This document shows positions 8,295 to 17,856 of a stretch of DNA of 64,000 bases, piece after piece. Both the position numbers and the translations under genes were made by a program. Numbering within the stretch: the stretch's first letter is position 1; every line of letters begins with the position of its first letter. Source of the stretch: UBA1672 sp050633325 (GTDB lineage: Bacteria > Pseudomonadota > Alphaproteobacteria > Micavibrionales > Micavibrionaceae); assembly GCA_050633325.1 (NCBI GenBank), contig JBOEGH010000002.1, positions 1-64,000 of the forward strand, in the 5' to 3' direction. The notes under the pieces were generated by a model, which was not told where the DNA came from, made no database searches, and was given only the letters and a program-made list of their open reading frames with translations.

Positions 8295-9860
8295 TTGACC
8301 AGTAAAACACCATTTTATATCACTACCGCTATTTCATATGTTAATGGTGTTCCGCATTTGGGGCATGCATATGAAACAATTTTAACGGATGTTTTGGCAC
8401 GTTTTAAGCGTTTGGATGGTTATGATGTAATGTTTCTAACCGGTACTGATGAACATGGTGAAAAGGTTGCGCAAACAGCGGAGCAAAACGGCATGGAACC
8501 AAGAGCGTTCGCCGATAAGAATGCTGCTACATTTATTGAAATGACCAAAAAGCTTGGTATTTCTAATGATGATTTTATTCGTACAACTGATGAACGTCAC
8601 TATACTGCTTCACAAGCTATCTGGAAAAAACTAAATGATAATGGTGATATTTATCTTGGTAAATATGAGGGATGGTATTCAGTACGCGAAGAGGCCTATT
8701 TCACTGAAGATGAACTGACAACATCAGAAGACGGGCAAAAGTTCACTCCGCTGGGTACAGAGGTAGAGTGGGTGGTAGAGCCGAGTTACTTTTTCAAGCT
8801 TTCTGCATATACAGACAGGTTAATTGAGTATTACTCTGCCAATATAGATGCGATACAGCCATCATCACGTATGAATGAAATTGTTAGCTTTTTAAAGCAA
8901 GAAGGTGGTCTTAGGGATCTGTCAATTTCCAGACATAAGAGCCGTTTAAAATGGGGTATACCTGTTCCAAATGATGAAGATCACGTTATGTATGTTTGGT
9001 TGGATGCGTTAACAAATTACATTACTGCGCTGGGTTATCCCGATGAAAAATCAGATAAATTTACCGATATGTGGCCTGCTGATTATCATGTAATTGGTAA
9101 GGATATCACACGTTTTCATGCAATATACTGGCCTGCATTCTTAATGGCGGCAAACCTAGAATTGCCTAAAACTATTTTTGCGCATGGCTTTATTAATGTG
9201 CAAGGTCAAAAAATGTCTAAGTCTATAGGTAACGTCCTATCACCTGATGATCTGGTTGAAATATACGGATTGGATCAAATACGATATTTCCTAATGCGCG
9301 AAATACCGCATGGGCAAGATGGTAACTTCTCTCATGAACAAGCCGTTCAACGTATTAATGCCGACCTTGCAAATGGTTTGGGTAATTTGGCACAGCGCAC
9401 GCTTTCTATGATTTACAAGAATTGTGATGCGAAAATACCTTCTCCTAAATCATTAACTGAAGATGACCAAATATTGTTGAATTTGGCATATGCGATGCCG
9501 GATCAGATACGTGGTTCATTTGATGATATGAAAATCAACCGTGCATTAGAACATGTGTGGAGTGTTGTTAGTGCGTGTGATGTTTACATAGATGCACAAG
9601 CACCGTGGACATTAAAGAAAACAGACTTTGATCGTATGGAAACGGTTCTTTATGTATTGGCCGAGGTTATTCGCTGTCTCGCGATTATCGTGCAACCGGT
9701 TGTTCCGCACTGCGCGCCAAAGATATTGGAACAATTAAAAATATCAGACGATCAACGTATGTTGGCAAATATTTCATCTGATTATGCAATCTCTTCCGAT
9801 GTAACGATAGAAAAACCAGAAGGTGTCTTCCCACGTATTGTAGAGGAAGAGGGCGCATAG
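8295..9860 (+). CDS. metG: Methionine--tRNA ligase
   Basis: Class I aminoacyl-tRNA synthetase charging tRNA-Met; 521 residues. The HIGH signature appears as H-L-G-H near residue 21 and KMSKS as K-M-S-K-S near residue 305. The connective insert lacks the cysteine zinc knuckles (it reads R-E-E-A-Y-F-T-E-D-E), which places it in the short zinc-free MetRS group, and there is no C-terminal tRNA-binding EMAP-like domain. The start is a TTG at 8295 with AGGAGAG 6 bases upstream; no ATG fits. It is followed 3 bases later by tatD. Confidence 0.97.
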   Translation: MTSKTPFYITTAISYVNGVPHLGHAYETILTDVLARFKRLDGYDVMFLTGTDEHGEKVAQTAEQNGMEPRAFADKNAATFIEMTKKLGISNDDFIRTTDERHYTASQAIWKKLNDNGDIYLGKYEGWYSVREEAYFTEDELTTSEDGQKFTPLGTEVEWVVEPSYFFKLSAYTDRLIEYYSANIDAIQPSSRMNEIVSFLKQEGGLRDLSISRHKSRLKWGIPVPNDEDHVMYVWLDALTNYITALGYPDEKSDKFTDMWPADYHVIGKDITRFHAIYWPAFLMAANLELPKTIFAHGFINVQGQKMSKSIGNVLSPDDLVEIYGLDQIRYFLMREIPHGQDGNFSHEQAVQRINADLANGLGNLAQRTLSMIYKNCDAKIPSPKSLTEDDQILLNLAYAMPDQIRGSFDDMKINRALEHVWSVVSACDVYIDAQAPWTLKKTDFDRMETVLYVLAEVIRCLAIIVQPVVPHCAPKILEQLKISDDQRMLANISSDYAISSDVTIEKPEGVFPRIVEEEGA

Positions 9861-9863
9861 AAA

Positions 9864-10661
9864 ATGTGGATTGATTCTCATTGCCATCTTAACCACTCTG
9901 GAATAATGGAAAAGGGTGAGCCTACTGAGATTATCAATGCGGCAAAGTCATCTGGAGTTGATGGAATGATGACGGTTTGTTGCCGTATGTCAGAGGAAAT
10001 AGACACATTATTAAATATCGTAAATAATAACGATAATGTCTGGTGCAGTATCGGTACACACCCACATGATGCGGGTCTTGATGCAGAAAAGGCTTTTTCG
10101 CAAAAGGATATTGTTGAGATAGCATCTAATCACGAAAAGGTTATTGCGCTGGGTGAAACGGGTCTGGATTACTTCTATGATAATTCACCACGTGAGGATC
10201 AACAGGCCAGCTTTCGTAAGCATATTCGGGCATGTATCGAATCTAAGTTGCCTATGATTGTGCATACTCGTGATGCAGAAGAAGACACCGCTAATATTAT
10301 GAAAGAAGAGGGGCAAGGTACTTCACTTTCCGGTGTTATGCATTGTTTTAGTTCTTCGCAAGAATTGGCGGAAAAATCATTGGAGATGGGCTTTTACGTA
10401 TCATTTTCCGGTATTATAACTTTTAAAAAGGCAGAAGAACTGCGCAATACCGCAAAAATAGTGCCATTAGACAAAGTTTTGGTTGAAACTGACGCGCCTT
10501 TCCTTGCGCCTGTTCCTTTTCGTGGAAAGGTTAATGAACCTGCCCTTGTTTCTAAAACTGGTGAATTTCTTGCAGAATTATATGGCAAGACTCCCGAAGA
10601 GTTTGCAAGAATAACTACTGATAATTTTTTCCGTTTGTTCGATAAGGCAAAGTTAAAATGA
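9864..10661 (+). CDS. tatD: TatD-family metal-dependent deoxyribonuclease
   Basis: A 265-residue TIM-barrel hydrolase of the TatD/YcfH family, which acts as a metal-dependent DNase. Metal ligands are recognisable: H6 and H8 (S-H-C-H), E98 (G-E-T-G-L-D), H134 (V-H-T-R), H160 (M-H-C-F) and D209 (E-T-D-A-P). It sits between metG and the MBL hydrolase, the standard order in alphaproteobacteria; its stop overlaps the next start as ATGA. Confidence 0.94.
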   Translation: MWIDSHCHLNHSGIMEKGEPTEIINAAKSSGVDGMMTVCCRMSEEIDTLLNIVNNNDNVWCSIGTHPHDAGLDAEKAFSQKDIVEIASNHEKVIALGETGLDYFYDNSPREDQQASFRKHIRACIESKLPMIVHTRDAEEDTANIMKEEGQGTSLSGVMHCFSSSQELAEKSLEMGFYVSFSGIITFKKAEELRNTAKIVPLDKVLVETDAPFLAPVPFRGKVNEPALVSKTGEFLAELYGKTPEEFARITTDNFFRLFDKAKLK

Positions 10662-11458
10662 GCATTAAGGTCACTATACTTGGTTGTGGTAACTCGTCCG
10701 GTGTACCCGCCATTGGAAATTATTGGGGTGATTGTGATCCTAATGAGCCTAAGAATATTCGCATGCGTTGTTGCTTGGCAGTGCAATCAGATGAGGCAAC
10801 CATAATTGTTGATACAGGTGCAGATCTACGTCACCAGTTAAACAAGTTTGATGTAAACAACTTAGATGCTGTGTTTTATACCCATCAACATAGCGATCAT
10901 TGCCATGGTATTGATGACCTAAGGCCATTTTATTTCAGAAATGATCGTACGCAAATACAATGCTTTGGTAAAGATAGTGTTTTGGAAGAGATAAAGGGGA
11001 GGTTCCATTATCTTTTCTCAGGCGGAAGCCATAAAGACCTATACCCCCCTGTTTTAGAAGCAAACCCGTTTGATGATGAAAGATACGGCTCTAATCATGA
11101 ATATAGCGACATAACATATGTTCCGTTTAAAATGGATCATGGAACATGCACATCTATTGGTTATCGTTTTGGTGATTTATCATATTGTGTTGATATGAAA
11201 TCATTGGATGATAACGCCCTTGATATTATTAAGGGGTCAAAAATATGGATCGTTGATGGTGCAGGATTTAAAGATCCGCAAAACAGTGTTCACGCAGACC
11301 TCAATTCAATATATGAGTATAATAAGTACATAAAGGCGGATAGGGTGTATATAACATGCCTGTCATCAATGATGGACTATAATGCACTTTGCAATGATTT
11401 ACCTGAAGGGTTTTATCCTGCTTATGATGGATTGCATTTTGATTTGGCCAGTCTTTAG
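10658..11458 (+). CDS. MBL-fold metallo-hydrolase (PhnP-like)
   Basis: A 266-residue metallo-beta-lactamase-fold protein with the H-x-H-x-D-H zinc motif at 76-81, a further D-H near 160 and the G-C-G-N-S-S-G-V-P N-terminus seen in the phosphoribosyl 1,2-cyclic phosphate phosphodiesterase group. Although PhnP-like, no phosphonate genes are nearby, and the conserved metG-tatD partner context suggests a nucleic-acid or nucleotide role. The substrate is not known. Its start overlaps the tatD stop by 4 bases. Confidence 0.88.
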   Translation: MSIKVTILGCGNSSGVPAIGNYWGDCDPNEPKNIRMRCCLAVQSDEATIIVDTGADLRHQLNKFDVNNLDAVFYTHQHSDHCHGIDDLRPFYFRNDRTQIQCFGKDSVLEEIKGRFHYLFSGGSHKDLYPPVLEANPFDDERYGSNHEYSDITYVPFKMDHGTCTSIGYRFGDLSYCVDMKSLDDNALDIIKGSKIWIVDGAGFKDPQNSVHADLNSIYEYNKYIKADRVYITCLSSMMDYNALCNDLPEGFYPAYDGLHFDLASL

Positions 11459-11487
11459 AACTCAATAACATTTAAACTGTGATTTAG

Positions 11488-11516
11488 TTGTTATAATAAT
11501 GCATGCGACCTTTATA
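11488..11516 (+). promoter_or_regulatory. Candidate sigma-70 promoter for gmd
   Basis: TTGTTA (11488-11493) and TTTATA (11511-11516) are separated by 17 bases, about 60 bases upstream of the gmd start in the 118-base gap after the MBL hydrolase gene. The match is seen by eye; no start site is known. Confidence 0.4.
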
Positions 11517-11576
11517 TATATGTGTGTGGAGTGTTAATATTTCCACCATGTGTTTATAATTGTAGAGACTGTGTGA

Positions 11577-12605
11577 ATGAAGAAAGTTGCTCTAATAACA
11601 GGAATAACCGGGCAGGATGGGGCATATCTGGCCGATTTGTTGTTGAGCAAGGGATACGAAGTGCACGGAGTTGTTCGTAGGTCATCTTTATCAAACTTAA
11701 CGCGCCTACAATATCTTCTTGGTGGCAGGGTAGATGAACTTAAATTGCACCACGGTGATATGACTGATGCGCTTAGTATCATTAATATTATACAAAATGT
11801 TCGACCTGACGAGGTGTATAATTTGGCCGCTCAAAGTCACGTTAAGGTCAGCTTCGAACAGCCTGAATATACCGGCAATGTTGATGCTCTTGGGGTTGTA
11901 AGGTTATTAGAGGCGATAAAAATTGCTGGTCTTGCAAAAACCACTAAATTTTACCAAGCATCAACATCAGAGTTGTATGGTAATACAGATCAAACACCTC
12001 AAAACGAACAGACCAGATTTTCACCGAGAAGTCCCTATGGTATTGCAAAGCTATATGCATTTGAAATGACTAAGAATTATCGTGAGGCATATAATATGCA
12101 CGCATCTAACGGAATATTATTTAACCACGAAAGCCCATTGCGGGGGGAGAGCTTTGTTAGTCGTAAAATCACCAAATCGGTTGTTAGTATTCATAAAGGC
12201 GAAAGCAATCATCTTGTTCTAGGAAATCTTGATGCGCAACGTGATTGGGGGCATGCACGTGATTATGTTTATGGTATGTGGTTAATGTTACAGCAGAGCA
12301 AGCCGGATGATTATGTCTTTGCAACAGGAAAGACCCATACTGTTCGTATGCTTGTCGATGCGGCCTTTGGATATTTTGATAAAAGAATATGCTGGAAGGG
12401 AACAGGCCTTAATGAAAAAGGCTATGATAAGAAAACCGGTGACTTGGTTGTAGAGGTCAGTCCCGATTTATTCAGACCAACAGAGGTCGACTTATTAATA
12501 GGTGATGCAAGTAAGTCGCAAAAAGAGTTAGGCTGGGAGGCATCAACTTCATTCGAGACGTTGGTAGAAGAAATGGTCGCATCTGACCTGAACGCATATA
12601 TTTAA
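11577..12605 (+). CDS. gmd: GDP-mannose 4,6-dehydratase
   Basis: Converts GDP-D-mannose to GDP-4-keto-6-deoxy-D-mannose, the branch point to GDP-fucose, rhamnose and perosamine for surface polysaccharides. The 342-residue extended SDR protein has the NADP motif G-I-T-G-Q-D-G near residue 9, the S-T-S-E-L-Y-G segment bearing catalytic residues, and the Y-G-I-A-K catalytic tyrosine-lysine pair. The N-H-E-S-P-L-R-G motif is also family-specific. It stands alone, with no fcl/wcaG or glycosyltransferase genes nearby, so the final sugar cannot be told. Confidence 0.96.
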   Translation: MKKVALITGITGQDGAYLADLLLSKGYEVHGVVRRSSLSNLTRLQYLLGGRVDELKLHHGDMTDALSIINIIQNVRPDEVYNLAAQSHVKVSFEQPEYTGNVDALGVVRLLEAIKIAGLAKTTKFYQASTSELYGNTDQTPQNEQTRFSPRSPYGIAKLYAFEMTKNYREAYNMHASNGILFNHESPLRGESFVSRKITKSVVSIHKGESNHLVLGNLDAQRDWGHARDYVYGMWLMLQQSKPDDYVFATGKTHTVRMLVDAAFGYFDKRICWKGTGLNEKGYDKKTGDLVVEVSPDLFRPTEVDLLIGDASKSQKELGWEASTSFETLVEEMVASDLNAYI

Positions 12606-12684
12606 ATAATATATGTTGTTTTTGAATTTCTATCACGCCATAGTGAATCCTCATGCCTGCAAGTAGTGCAATAAGAGGTTAGTT

Positions 12685-13389
12685 ATGGCGGAAGAAAATA
12701 TAGTTGAAGATGTGAATGCGAACTCCCGTGGTCCTGTTGCCAGATTGCGTGGTTATCTTTTTGCGGGTATCGTTGTTACTGCGCCGATAAGCATTACTAT
12801 TTATTTAACCTATGTTTTTCTTACATTCGTAGATAGCAAGGTTACAGGTCTCTTGCCGCAGGATTGGTATGACGCATTATATGGTGCAACAACATTTCCT
12901 GGAATTGGTCTGGTTATTTCTATCACAGGGTTTATTTTAATTGGTTGGTTTGCGACAAACTTTCTTGGTCGACTTATCATTAGAATATCCGAATATTTGG
13001 TAGACCGGATGCCGGTTGTCAGAACACTTTACAGCGCGATTAAACAAATTTTTGAAACTATAATGGCCAGCCAGTCTACTGCTTTTCGTGAAGTGGTTAT
13101 GTTGGAATATCCGCGCAAAGGTGTTTGGTCTATTGGCTTTATTACAGGAAAGTCAGAGGGGCAAATTCAATCAATGACAGAGGCAGAAACAATGAATGTT
13201 TTTGTGCCAACAACACCTAATCCGACATCAGGATATCTATTATTTGTACCAAGGGACGAACTTAAATTTTTGGATATGAGTGTCGAAGAAGGGGTCAAAC
13301 TTGTCGTATCTGCGGGGATAATAACGCCGGAAGAATATTCAAAAGAAGATTCTGACAACAAAAAAAGTGGCAAAAGAAAAAAGAAGTAG
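12685..13389 (+). CDS. DUF502-family membrane protein
   Basis: A 234-residue inner-membrane protein with two hydrophobic segments (about residues 26-50 and 72-97) and the R-M-P-V-V-R-T-L-Y-S-A-I-K-Q stretch typical of DUF502 proteins. The C-terminus is a lysine-rich tail. The biochemical function of the family is unknown. A G-A-G-G ribosome-binding site lies upstream, and cysE follows 9 bases later. Confidence 0.87.
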   Translation: MAEENIVEDVNANSRGPVARLRGYLFAGIVVTAPISITIYLTYVFLTFVDSKVTGLLPQDWYDALYGATTFPGIGLVISITGFILIGWFATNFLGRLIIRISEYLVDRMPVVRTLYSAIKQIFETIMASQSTAFREVVMLEYPRKGVWSIGFITGKSEGQIQSMTEAETMNVFVPTTPNPTSGYLLFVPRDELKFLDMSVEEGVKLVVSAGIITPEEYSKEDSDNKKSGKRKKK

Positions 13390-13398
13390 GTTGTATTT

Positions 13399-14079
13399 AT
13401 GTTTGATCTTATAAATTCAATAAAATCCAGAGACCCTGCAGAGCCAAGCACGGCTGAGGTTTTTTTTGCTTATAATGGATTCCATGCGGTAATTTTGCAC
13501 CGTATGAATAACTTTATTTGGAATTTGGGCCTGCGAACTTTGGCTCGCTTTACCGCTAATATAACCCGTTTTTTAACAGGTATTGAAATACATCCGGAAG
13601 CCAATATCGGTGCAAATTTGTTTATCGACCACGGGACAGGTGTTGTGATTGGTCAAACTACAATAATAGAAAATGACGTTACAATTTACCACGGAGTTAC
13701 TCTTGGTGGTGTGGGGCGTGTAGGTCAAGTTGATGAAAAGCGTCATCCGACGTTAAAAAATGGTGCAATAATTGGCGCAGGTGCACAAATACTAGGCGAT
13801 ATAACTATTGGTGTTCATTCTAAAGTAGGTGCAAATTCGGTGGTTACATCGGATATACCTGATGGTGCTACTGCTATTGGCATTCCTGCACGCGTTATTG
13901 GCGGCGACGATAATGCTCGCGCATATGGTATGCCTTCGCGCAAAGAAATGGGTGATGTAACATTCACTATTGATTGCATAATTCGTGAAATGGGCAAGAT
14001 TAAGAAAGAGCTTAATATAGAAGGCGATCACCCGGAAGGGCTAAGTGATTGCATAGAAAAGCATAAAGCAGCGGAATAG
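13399..14079 (+). CDS. cysE: Serine O-acetyltransferase
   Basis: Acetylates L-serine with acetyl-CoA, the first step of cysteine synthesis. The 226-residue protein is the short CysE/SRPB form: a helical N-terminal part, then a left-handed beta helix of hexapeptide repeats (about 70-170) with the signatures D-H-G-T-G, Y-H-G-V-T-L-G-G and K-R-H-P-T. The C-terminus beyond residue 175 is the region that carries cysteine feedback control in the family. It converges with the next gene, leaving a single base between the stop codons. Confidence 0.93.
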   Translation: MFDLINSIKSRDPAEPSTAEVFFAYNGFHAVILHRMNNFIWNLGLRTLARFTANITRFLTGIEIHPEANIGANLFIDHGTGVVIGQTTIIENDVTIYHGVTLGGVGRVGQVDEKRHPTLKNGAIIGAGAQILGDITIGVHSKVGANSVVTSDIPDGATAIGIPARVIGGDDNARAYGMPSRKEMGDVTFTIDCIIREMGKIKKELNIEGDHPEGLSDCIEKHKAAE

Positions 14080-14080
14080 C

Positions 14081-14707
14081 TTAATTCTTACGTATATTAG
14101 GTTTTTTATTTTCTTCTTTTGCATCTTCATTAGGGAATGATGATGGAAAATGATCTTCTTTTGCGTCAAGGCGTTTATTGTCCCTTATTATTTTGCTATG
14201 CGCTTTATCTTTTATCTCGTTTGCATATCTCTCGATTTTGCTGCAACGTTTTTCTAAGTTTGAAAGTTTGATATAAGCCATTTTAAGGTGTCTTCTTCTT
14301 AGACTCCAATGCGCTTTGGCATGTGACATCCCATTTTTTAGAATAACGTTCCATTCTGTTGCAGTTTCTTTTGGTTGATTTTTCTTTTGTTTCCATTTGG
14401 GCTTTTTATATATAACGCTGTCATTTATTTTAACCTTGGATAATCTGCACTTACCCATACCAAGCTTTGTTATGTCATAAGTTATATCTGTCTTATATAC
14501 GGAGCATACGAGATTACGTCTTTTACTGCCTTCGCACTGCTCTTGAATTGTTGTTGCTGTTGAGTTCAGTAATTTTTGTGGGTCATTTTCACTGACTATG
14601 TAATATTCAATATTCTCGTTTAAGTAAATTTTTGCGCCAACTTGACCCGATAATAAGGTAACCGATACTATAATTGTTAAAGCAGCAATATATTTGTTAA
14701 TTACCAT
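14081..14707 (-). CDS. Exported DUF922-like protein with a degenerate protease motif
   Basis: A 208-residue protein with an N-terminal signal peptide (about 25 residues, ending near V-G-A). The layout Y-Y-x-V-S-E near 35-40, a T-x-I-T-Y strand, C-R-L-x-x-V-K-I at 87-94, P-K-W near 103 and a helical region with paired histidines matches what I know of the DUF922 family of presumed secreted zinc proteases. Where the family has H-E-x-x-H this protein reads H129-A-K-A-H133, so the catalytic glutamate is missing. The tail after 165 is charged and probably disordered. It starts 3 bases after recG with GGAGG inside the recG end, hence coupled to recG. The family call is from memory of its pattern. 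Confidence 0.6.
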   Translation of the reverse strand: MVINKYIAALTIIVSVTLLSGQVGAKIYLNENIEYYIVSENDPQKLLNSTATTIQEQCEGSKRRNLVCSVYKTDITYDITKLGMGKCRLSKVKINDSVIYKKPKWKQKKNQPKETATEWNVILKNGMSHAKAHWSLRRRHLKMAYIKLSNLEKRCSKIERYANEIKDKAHSKIIRDNKRLDAKEDHFPSSFPNEDAKEENKKPNIRKN

Positions 14708-14710
14708 TAT

Positions 14711-16798
14711 TCATCCTCCCCTAAAATATCTTATAGCTTGATCACATTCAAACAAGTAGAGCAGAGTTCTAAGTGCTTTTCCGCGCTCACTCTCCAGTTT
14801 TGGGTCTTTAGATATTATTAGTTTTGCATCATCTCTTGCCGTTGCAAGTAGATCCCCATGAACTGAAATATTTGCCAACTTGAATTCAGTGACACCGCTT
14901 TGCTTCGTTCCTAAAATATTACCGCTCCCACGAAGTTCAAGGTCTTTTTCTGCAATTGCAAAACCATCTTCTGTTTCACGCATAGTATTAAGGCGCTCTG
15001 TCGCAGTTTCGCCTAAGGGTGCACTATATATTAAAAAGCAATATGACTTATTTGCACCACGACCAACCCTGCCACGTAATTGATGCAATTGCGAAAGTCC
15101 GAATCGTTCTGCATGTTCTATTACCATTATAGTTGCCTCAGGGACATTTACGCCAACTTCAATCACCGTTGTTGCGATAAGGACATCAAGTTCACCTTTT
15201 GCGAATTTATCCATTACCTCATCTTTTTCCGCAGGTTTCATGCGCCCATGTATTAACCCTACACGATCCCCAAATGTAGATTGCAGTATATCAAACCTTT
15301 CTTCTGCCGCGGCGAGGTCAAGTGTTTCAGATTCTTCAACCAAAGGGCAAACCCAATATGCGCGTACTCCTTCTGATACTTTTCTTTTTATACCTGCAAC
15401 CACTTGATCCAGCTTATCATTAGAAAACAACATTGTATCAATTGGCTTGCGGCCCGGTGGCTTTTCATCCAGTTTTGAAACCTCCATATCGCCATAAGCG
15501 GTTAACGCCAAAGTACGTGGAATAGGGGTCGCCGTCATAACAAGTATGTCAGTTCCCTTATTTTTATTAGATAGCTCAAGCCTCTGATGAACGCCGAACT
15601 TATGTTGTTCATCGATAACGGCGAGACCAAGGTCTTGGTACTCTAAGTCTTTTTGGAAAATGGCATGTGTGCCAATTATAACTTGAGCGGTTCCATCTTT
15701 TATTTGTTTTAGTATTAAGTCACGACTTTTACCTTTATCACGTCCGGTTAACGTAACATATCTGATACCTGCGGCATTAAGCCAATCTTTAAAGCTCTCT
15801 GCATGTTGACGAGCCAGTATTTCTGTTGGTGCCATTATCGCTGCTTGTGCGTTGTTTTCTATGGCGTTCAGCATGGCAAGACATGCAACCACGGTTTTAC
15901 CGCTTCCAACATCTCCCTGTAAAAGGCGCAGCATACGCGCTTGTTCTGCCATATCATTGTCAATTTCACTCAGGCTGCGCTTTTGTGCACCAGTAAGATC
16001 AAAAGGGATAACGGCCGTAACTTTATCACGCAAAGCCATAGTACCGGGGAAAGAGCGTCCGTTAATTTTTCTTTGCCTGTCACGTACGATCGCCAATGTT
16101 AATTGATTGGCAAGTAGTTCATCATAGGCAAGGCGCATTTTAGATGCATATAAAGGGTCTAAGGCATCCTCATCGTCAGGATTGTGTAGGGATTGCAGGG
16201 CTTCGTTCCAGTTGCACCACCTTTCACGTTTCTTATATGATTCATCAATCCATTCAGGAAGTGGCGCAATGTTTGTAAGCGCCGCCGTAACGGCTTTGCG
16301 CATGACCTTATTTGTAACCCCTTGAGTTAACGGATATATAGGTTCAACGGTTTCTAATGTATTACGATCACTTGGTGATGCTATGTCAGGGTGCATCATT
16401 TGCGGTAAGCCTTGGAAATACTCAACCTTTCCACTGATGATTACTGGTTTACCAATAGGCAAAAGTTTTTCAATCCATCCTTTATTTGCATGAAAAAACA
16501 CCAATGATATTGTGCCACTATTGTCTGTCGCATTGACCCGATAAGGCAAAGATTTGCGCGCGCTAGGTATGTGCTCTTCAATGTTTACTTCCATCGTTAC
16601 GACTTTGCCGTTTGGGCATTCTGATATGGGGCATGTAAATCTTCTGTCAATGAAATCGATAGGAGCATGAAACAACGCGTCTAATATTTTTGGCCCTTCA
16701 ATTAACTTTTCCATTAATTTACTAATTCGTGGCCCAACACCAGGCAAAGTGTTGATACTGCGAAATAAAGGGTCTAGTTCAAAGGGGCGTTGCGACAT
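14711..16798 (-). CDS. recG: ATP-dependent DNA helicase RecG
   Basis: Branch-migrating helicase that processes stalled forks and Holliday junctions. The 695-residue protein has the N-terminal wedge/OB domain (about 55-160), then helicase motifs: Walker A G-D-V-G-S-G-K-T, Walker B D-E-Q-H, T-A-T-P-I-P-R-T, and a second RecA-like domain with the Q-L-R-G-R-V-G-R motif VI. It is divergent from sdhE across 77 bases, a conserved alphaproteobacterial arrangement. Confidence 0.97.
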   Translation of the reverse strand: MSQRPFELDPLFRSINTLPGVGPRISKLMEKLIEGPKILDALFHAPIDFIDRRFTCPISECPNGKVVTMEVNIEEHIPSARKSLPYRVNATDNSGTISLVFFHANKGWIEKLLPIGKPVIISGKVEYFQGLPQMMHPDIASPSDRNTLETVEPIYPLTQGVTNKVMRKAVTAALTNIAPLPEWIDESYKKRERWCNWNEALQSLHNPDDEDALDPLYASKMRLAYDELLANQLTLAIVRDRQRKINGRSFPGTMALRDKVTAVIPFDLTGAQKRSLSEIDNDMAEQARMLRLLQGDVGSGKTVVACLAMLNAIENNAQAAIMAPTEILARQHAESFKDWLNAAGIRYVTLTGRDKGKSRDLILKQIKDGTAQVIIGTHAIFQKDLEYQDLGLAVIDEQHKFGVHQRLELSNKNKGTDILVMTATPIPRTLALTAYGDMEVSKLDEKPPGRKPIDTMLFSNDKLDQVVAGIKRKVSEGVRAYWVCPLVEESETLDLAAAEERFDILQSTFGDRVGLIHGRMKPAEKDEVMDKFAKGELDVLIATTVIEVGVNVPEATIMVIEHAERFGLSQLHQLRGRVGRGANKSYCFLIYSAPLGETATERLNTMRETEDGFAIAEKDLELRGSGNILGTKQSGVTEFKLANISVHGDLLATARDDAKLIISKDPKLESERGKALRTLLYLFECDQAIRYFRGG

Positions 16799-16875
16799 GT
16801 TTTAAAAAACACTCTTTCCAAATTTAAAATTAACGTTATTCTAGCGGTTAAAATAAATAAGATCGAGAATATTTA

Positions 16876-17169
16876 ATGACTATATTCATGGAAGCAGTAG
16901 GTAATAACGATGAACCTATTGATAATAAGAAAAGACGACTGATATTCAGGTCATCACATCGTGGAATAAAAGAAATGGACATTATAATGGGAGAGTTCGC
17001 CACAGCACATGTTCCTGATTTTACAGAGGAGGAGCTGGCGGAATATGATGCTCTTTTGTGTAATAATGACCCTGATTTGTATAATTGGATCACAGAAAAA
17101 GAACCTGCTCCAAAAAAAGTCGCAGAAATGTCAGTTTTTGCAAAACTGTTGGCACATAAGTTGGCTTAA
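16876..17169 (+). CDS. sdhE: Succinate dehydrogenase assembly factor SdhE
   Basis: A 97-residue member of the SdhE/SDHAF2 family, which promotes covalent FAD attachment to the flavoprotein subunit SdhA. The family signature R-G-x-x-E is at residues 29-33 in the context S-H-R-G-I-K-E-M-D. About ten extra residues precede the usual start; an internal ATG is possible. The stop codon overlaps the convergent btaB stop. recG-sdhE-mfd is a common order, here split by btaBA. Confidence 0.93.
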   Translation: MTIFMEAVGNNDEPIDNKKRRLIFRSSHRGIKEMDIIMGEFATAHVPDFTEEELAEYDALLCNNDPDLYNWITEKEPAPKKVAEMSVFAKLLAHKLA

Positions 17170-17855
17170 ATCTTTTTGAACACGGCGATATACGTATAGC
17201 CTTTGTAAAGGTGATTTATTTCTAATTCACCTTTCTTCTCAAATTGAAGCAGTTTTAGATAGTCTAATATTTCGGGTTTATTATAAACGTGAAACATCTT
17301 TAACCACCAGAATATAAACTTACTTATCGGTTTTGGGATGTCCTTTTGGCCGCCAAAATCTACGATATGAATTTCACCACCTTTTGGTAACAACTCCAAA
17401 GCATGATCAATAGACTCTTGCCATGGTGGAATAATTGACAGCGCATACGAGAACACTATTTTATCTAAATCTGTATCAATGCCAAATAATTCATCAGGGT
17501 GAAATGATTGAGAGAATGATTGCTTTATATTTATCCTTTTTGACATATGGGCATTTCTAATATTTTGCCCTGCTGTTTTTAGCATTTCATCAGATGCATC
17601 TAACCCGTAAATGTTGGCGTTTGGGTATCTTTTTGCAACTTTGATTAAATTGCGTGCAGTCCCACAACCAACTTCACAAATATTGTCATTATCATCTGCG
17701 TCAATATTATCAATTAACTTGTCACGACCTAACAGATAATATTTACGCGTAACGTCGTATATGTGCCTGGTCCAGCGATACATGTTATCCATGTTTCTTT
17801 TGATCTGGTCTTCACCTGAATTCTTTTCAGAATTTTTAGCGGCACTCGCTGTCAT
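17166..17855 (-). CDS. btaB: Betaine-lipid N-methyltransferase BtaB
   Basis: A 229-residue class I SAM-dependent methyltransferase with motif I E-V-G-C-G-T-A near residue 60. The N-terminal M-Y-R-W-T-R-H-I-Y-D-V-T-R-K-Y-Y-L-L-G-R segment is characteristic of BtaB, which trimethylates diacylglyceryl-homoserine to DGTS, a phosphorus-free membrane lipid. It lies one base after btaA, which makes its substrate, so the two form an operon. DGTS synthesis in bacteria is classically induced by phosphate shortage; no Pho box was recognised here. Confidence 0.9.
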   Translation of the reverse strand: MTASAAKNSEKNSGEDQIKRNMDNMYRWTRHIYDVTRKYYLLGRDKLIDNIDADDNDNICEVGCGTARNLIKVAKRYPNANIYGLDASDEMLKTAGQNIRNAHMSKRINIKQSFSQSFHPDELFGIDTDLDKIVFSYALSIIPPWQESIDHALELLPKGGEIHIVDFGGQKDIPKPISKFIFWWLKMFHVYNKPEILDYLKLLQFEKKGELEINHLYKGYTYIAVFKKI

Positions 17856-17856
17856 A

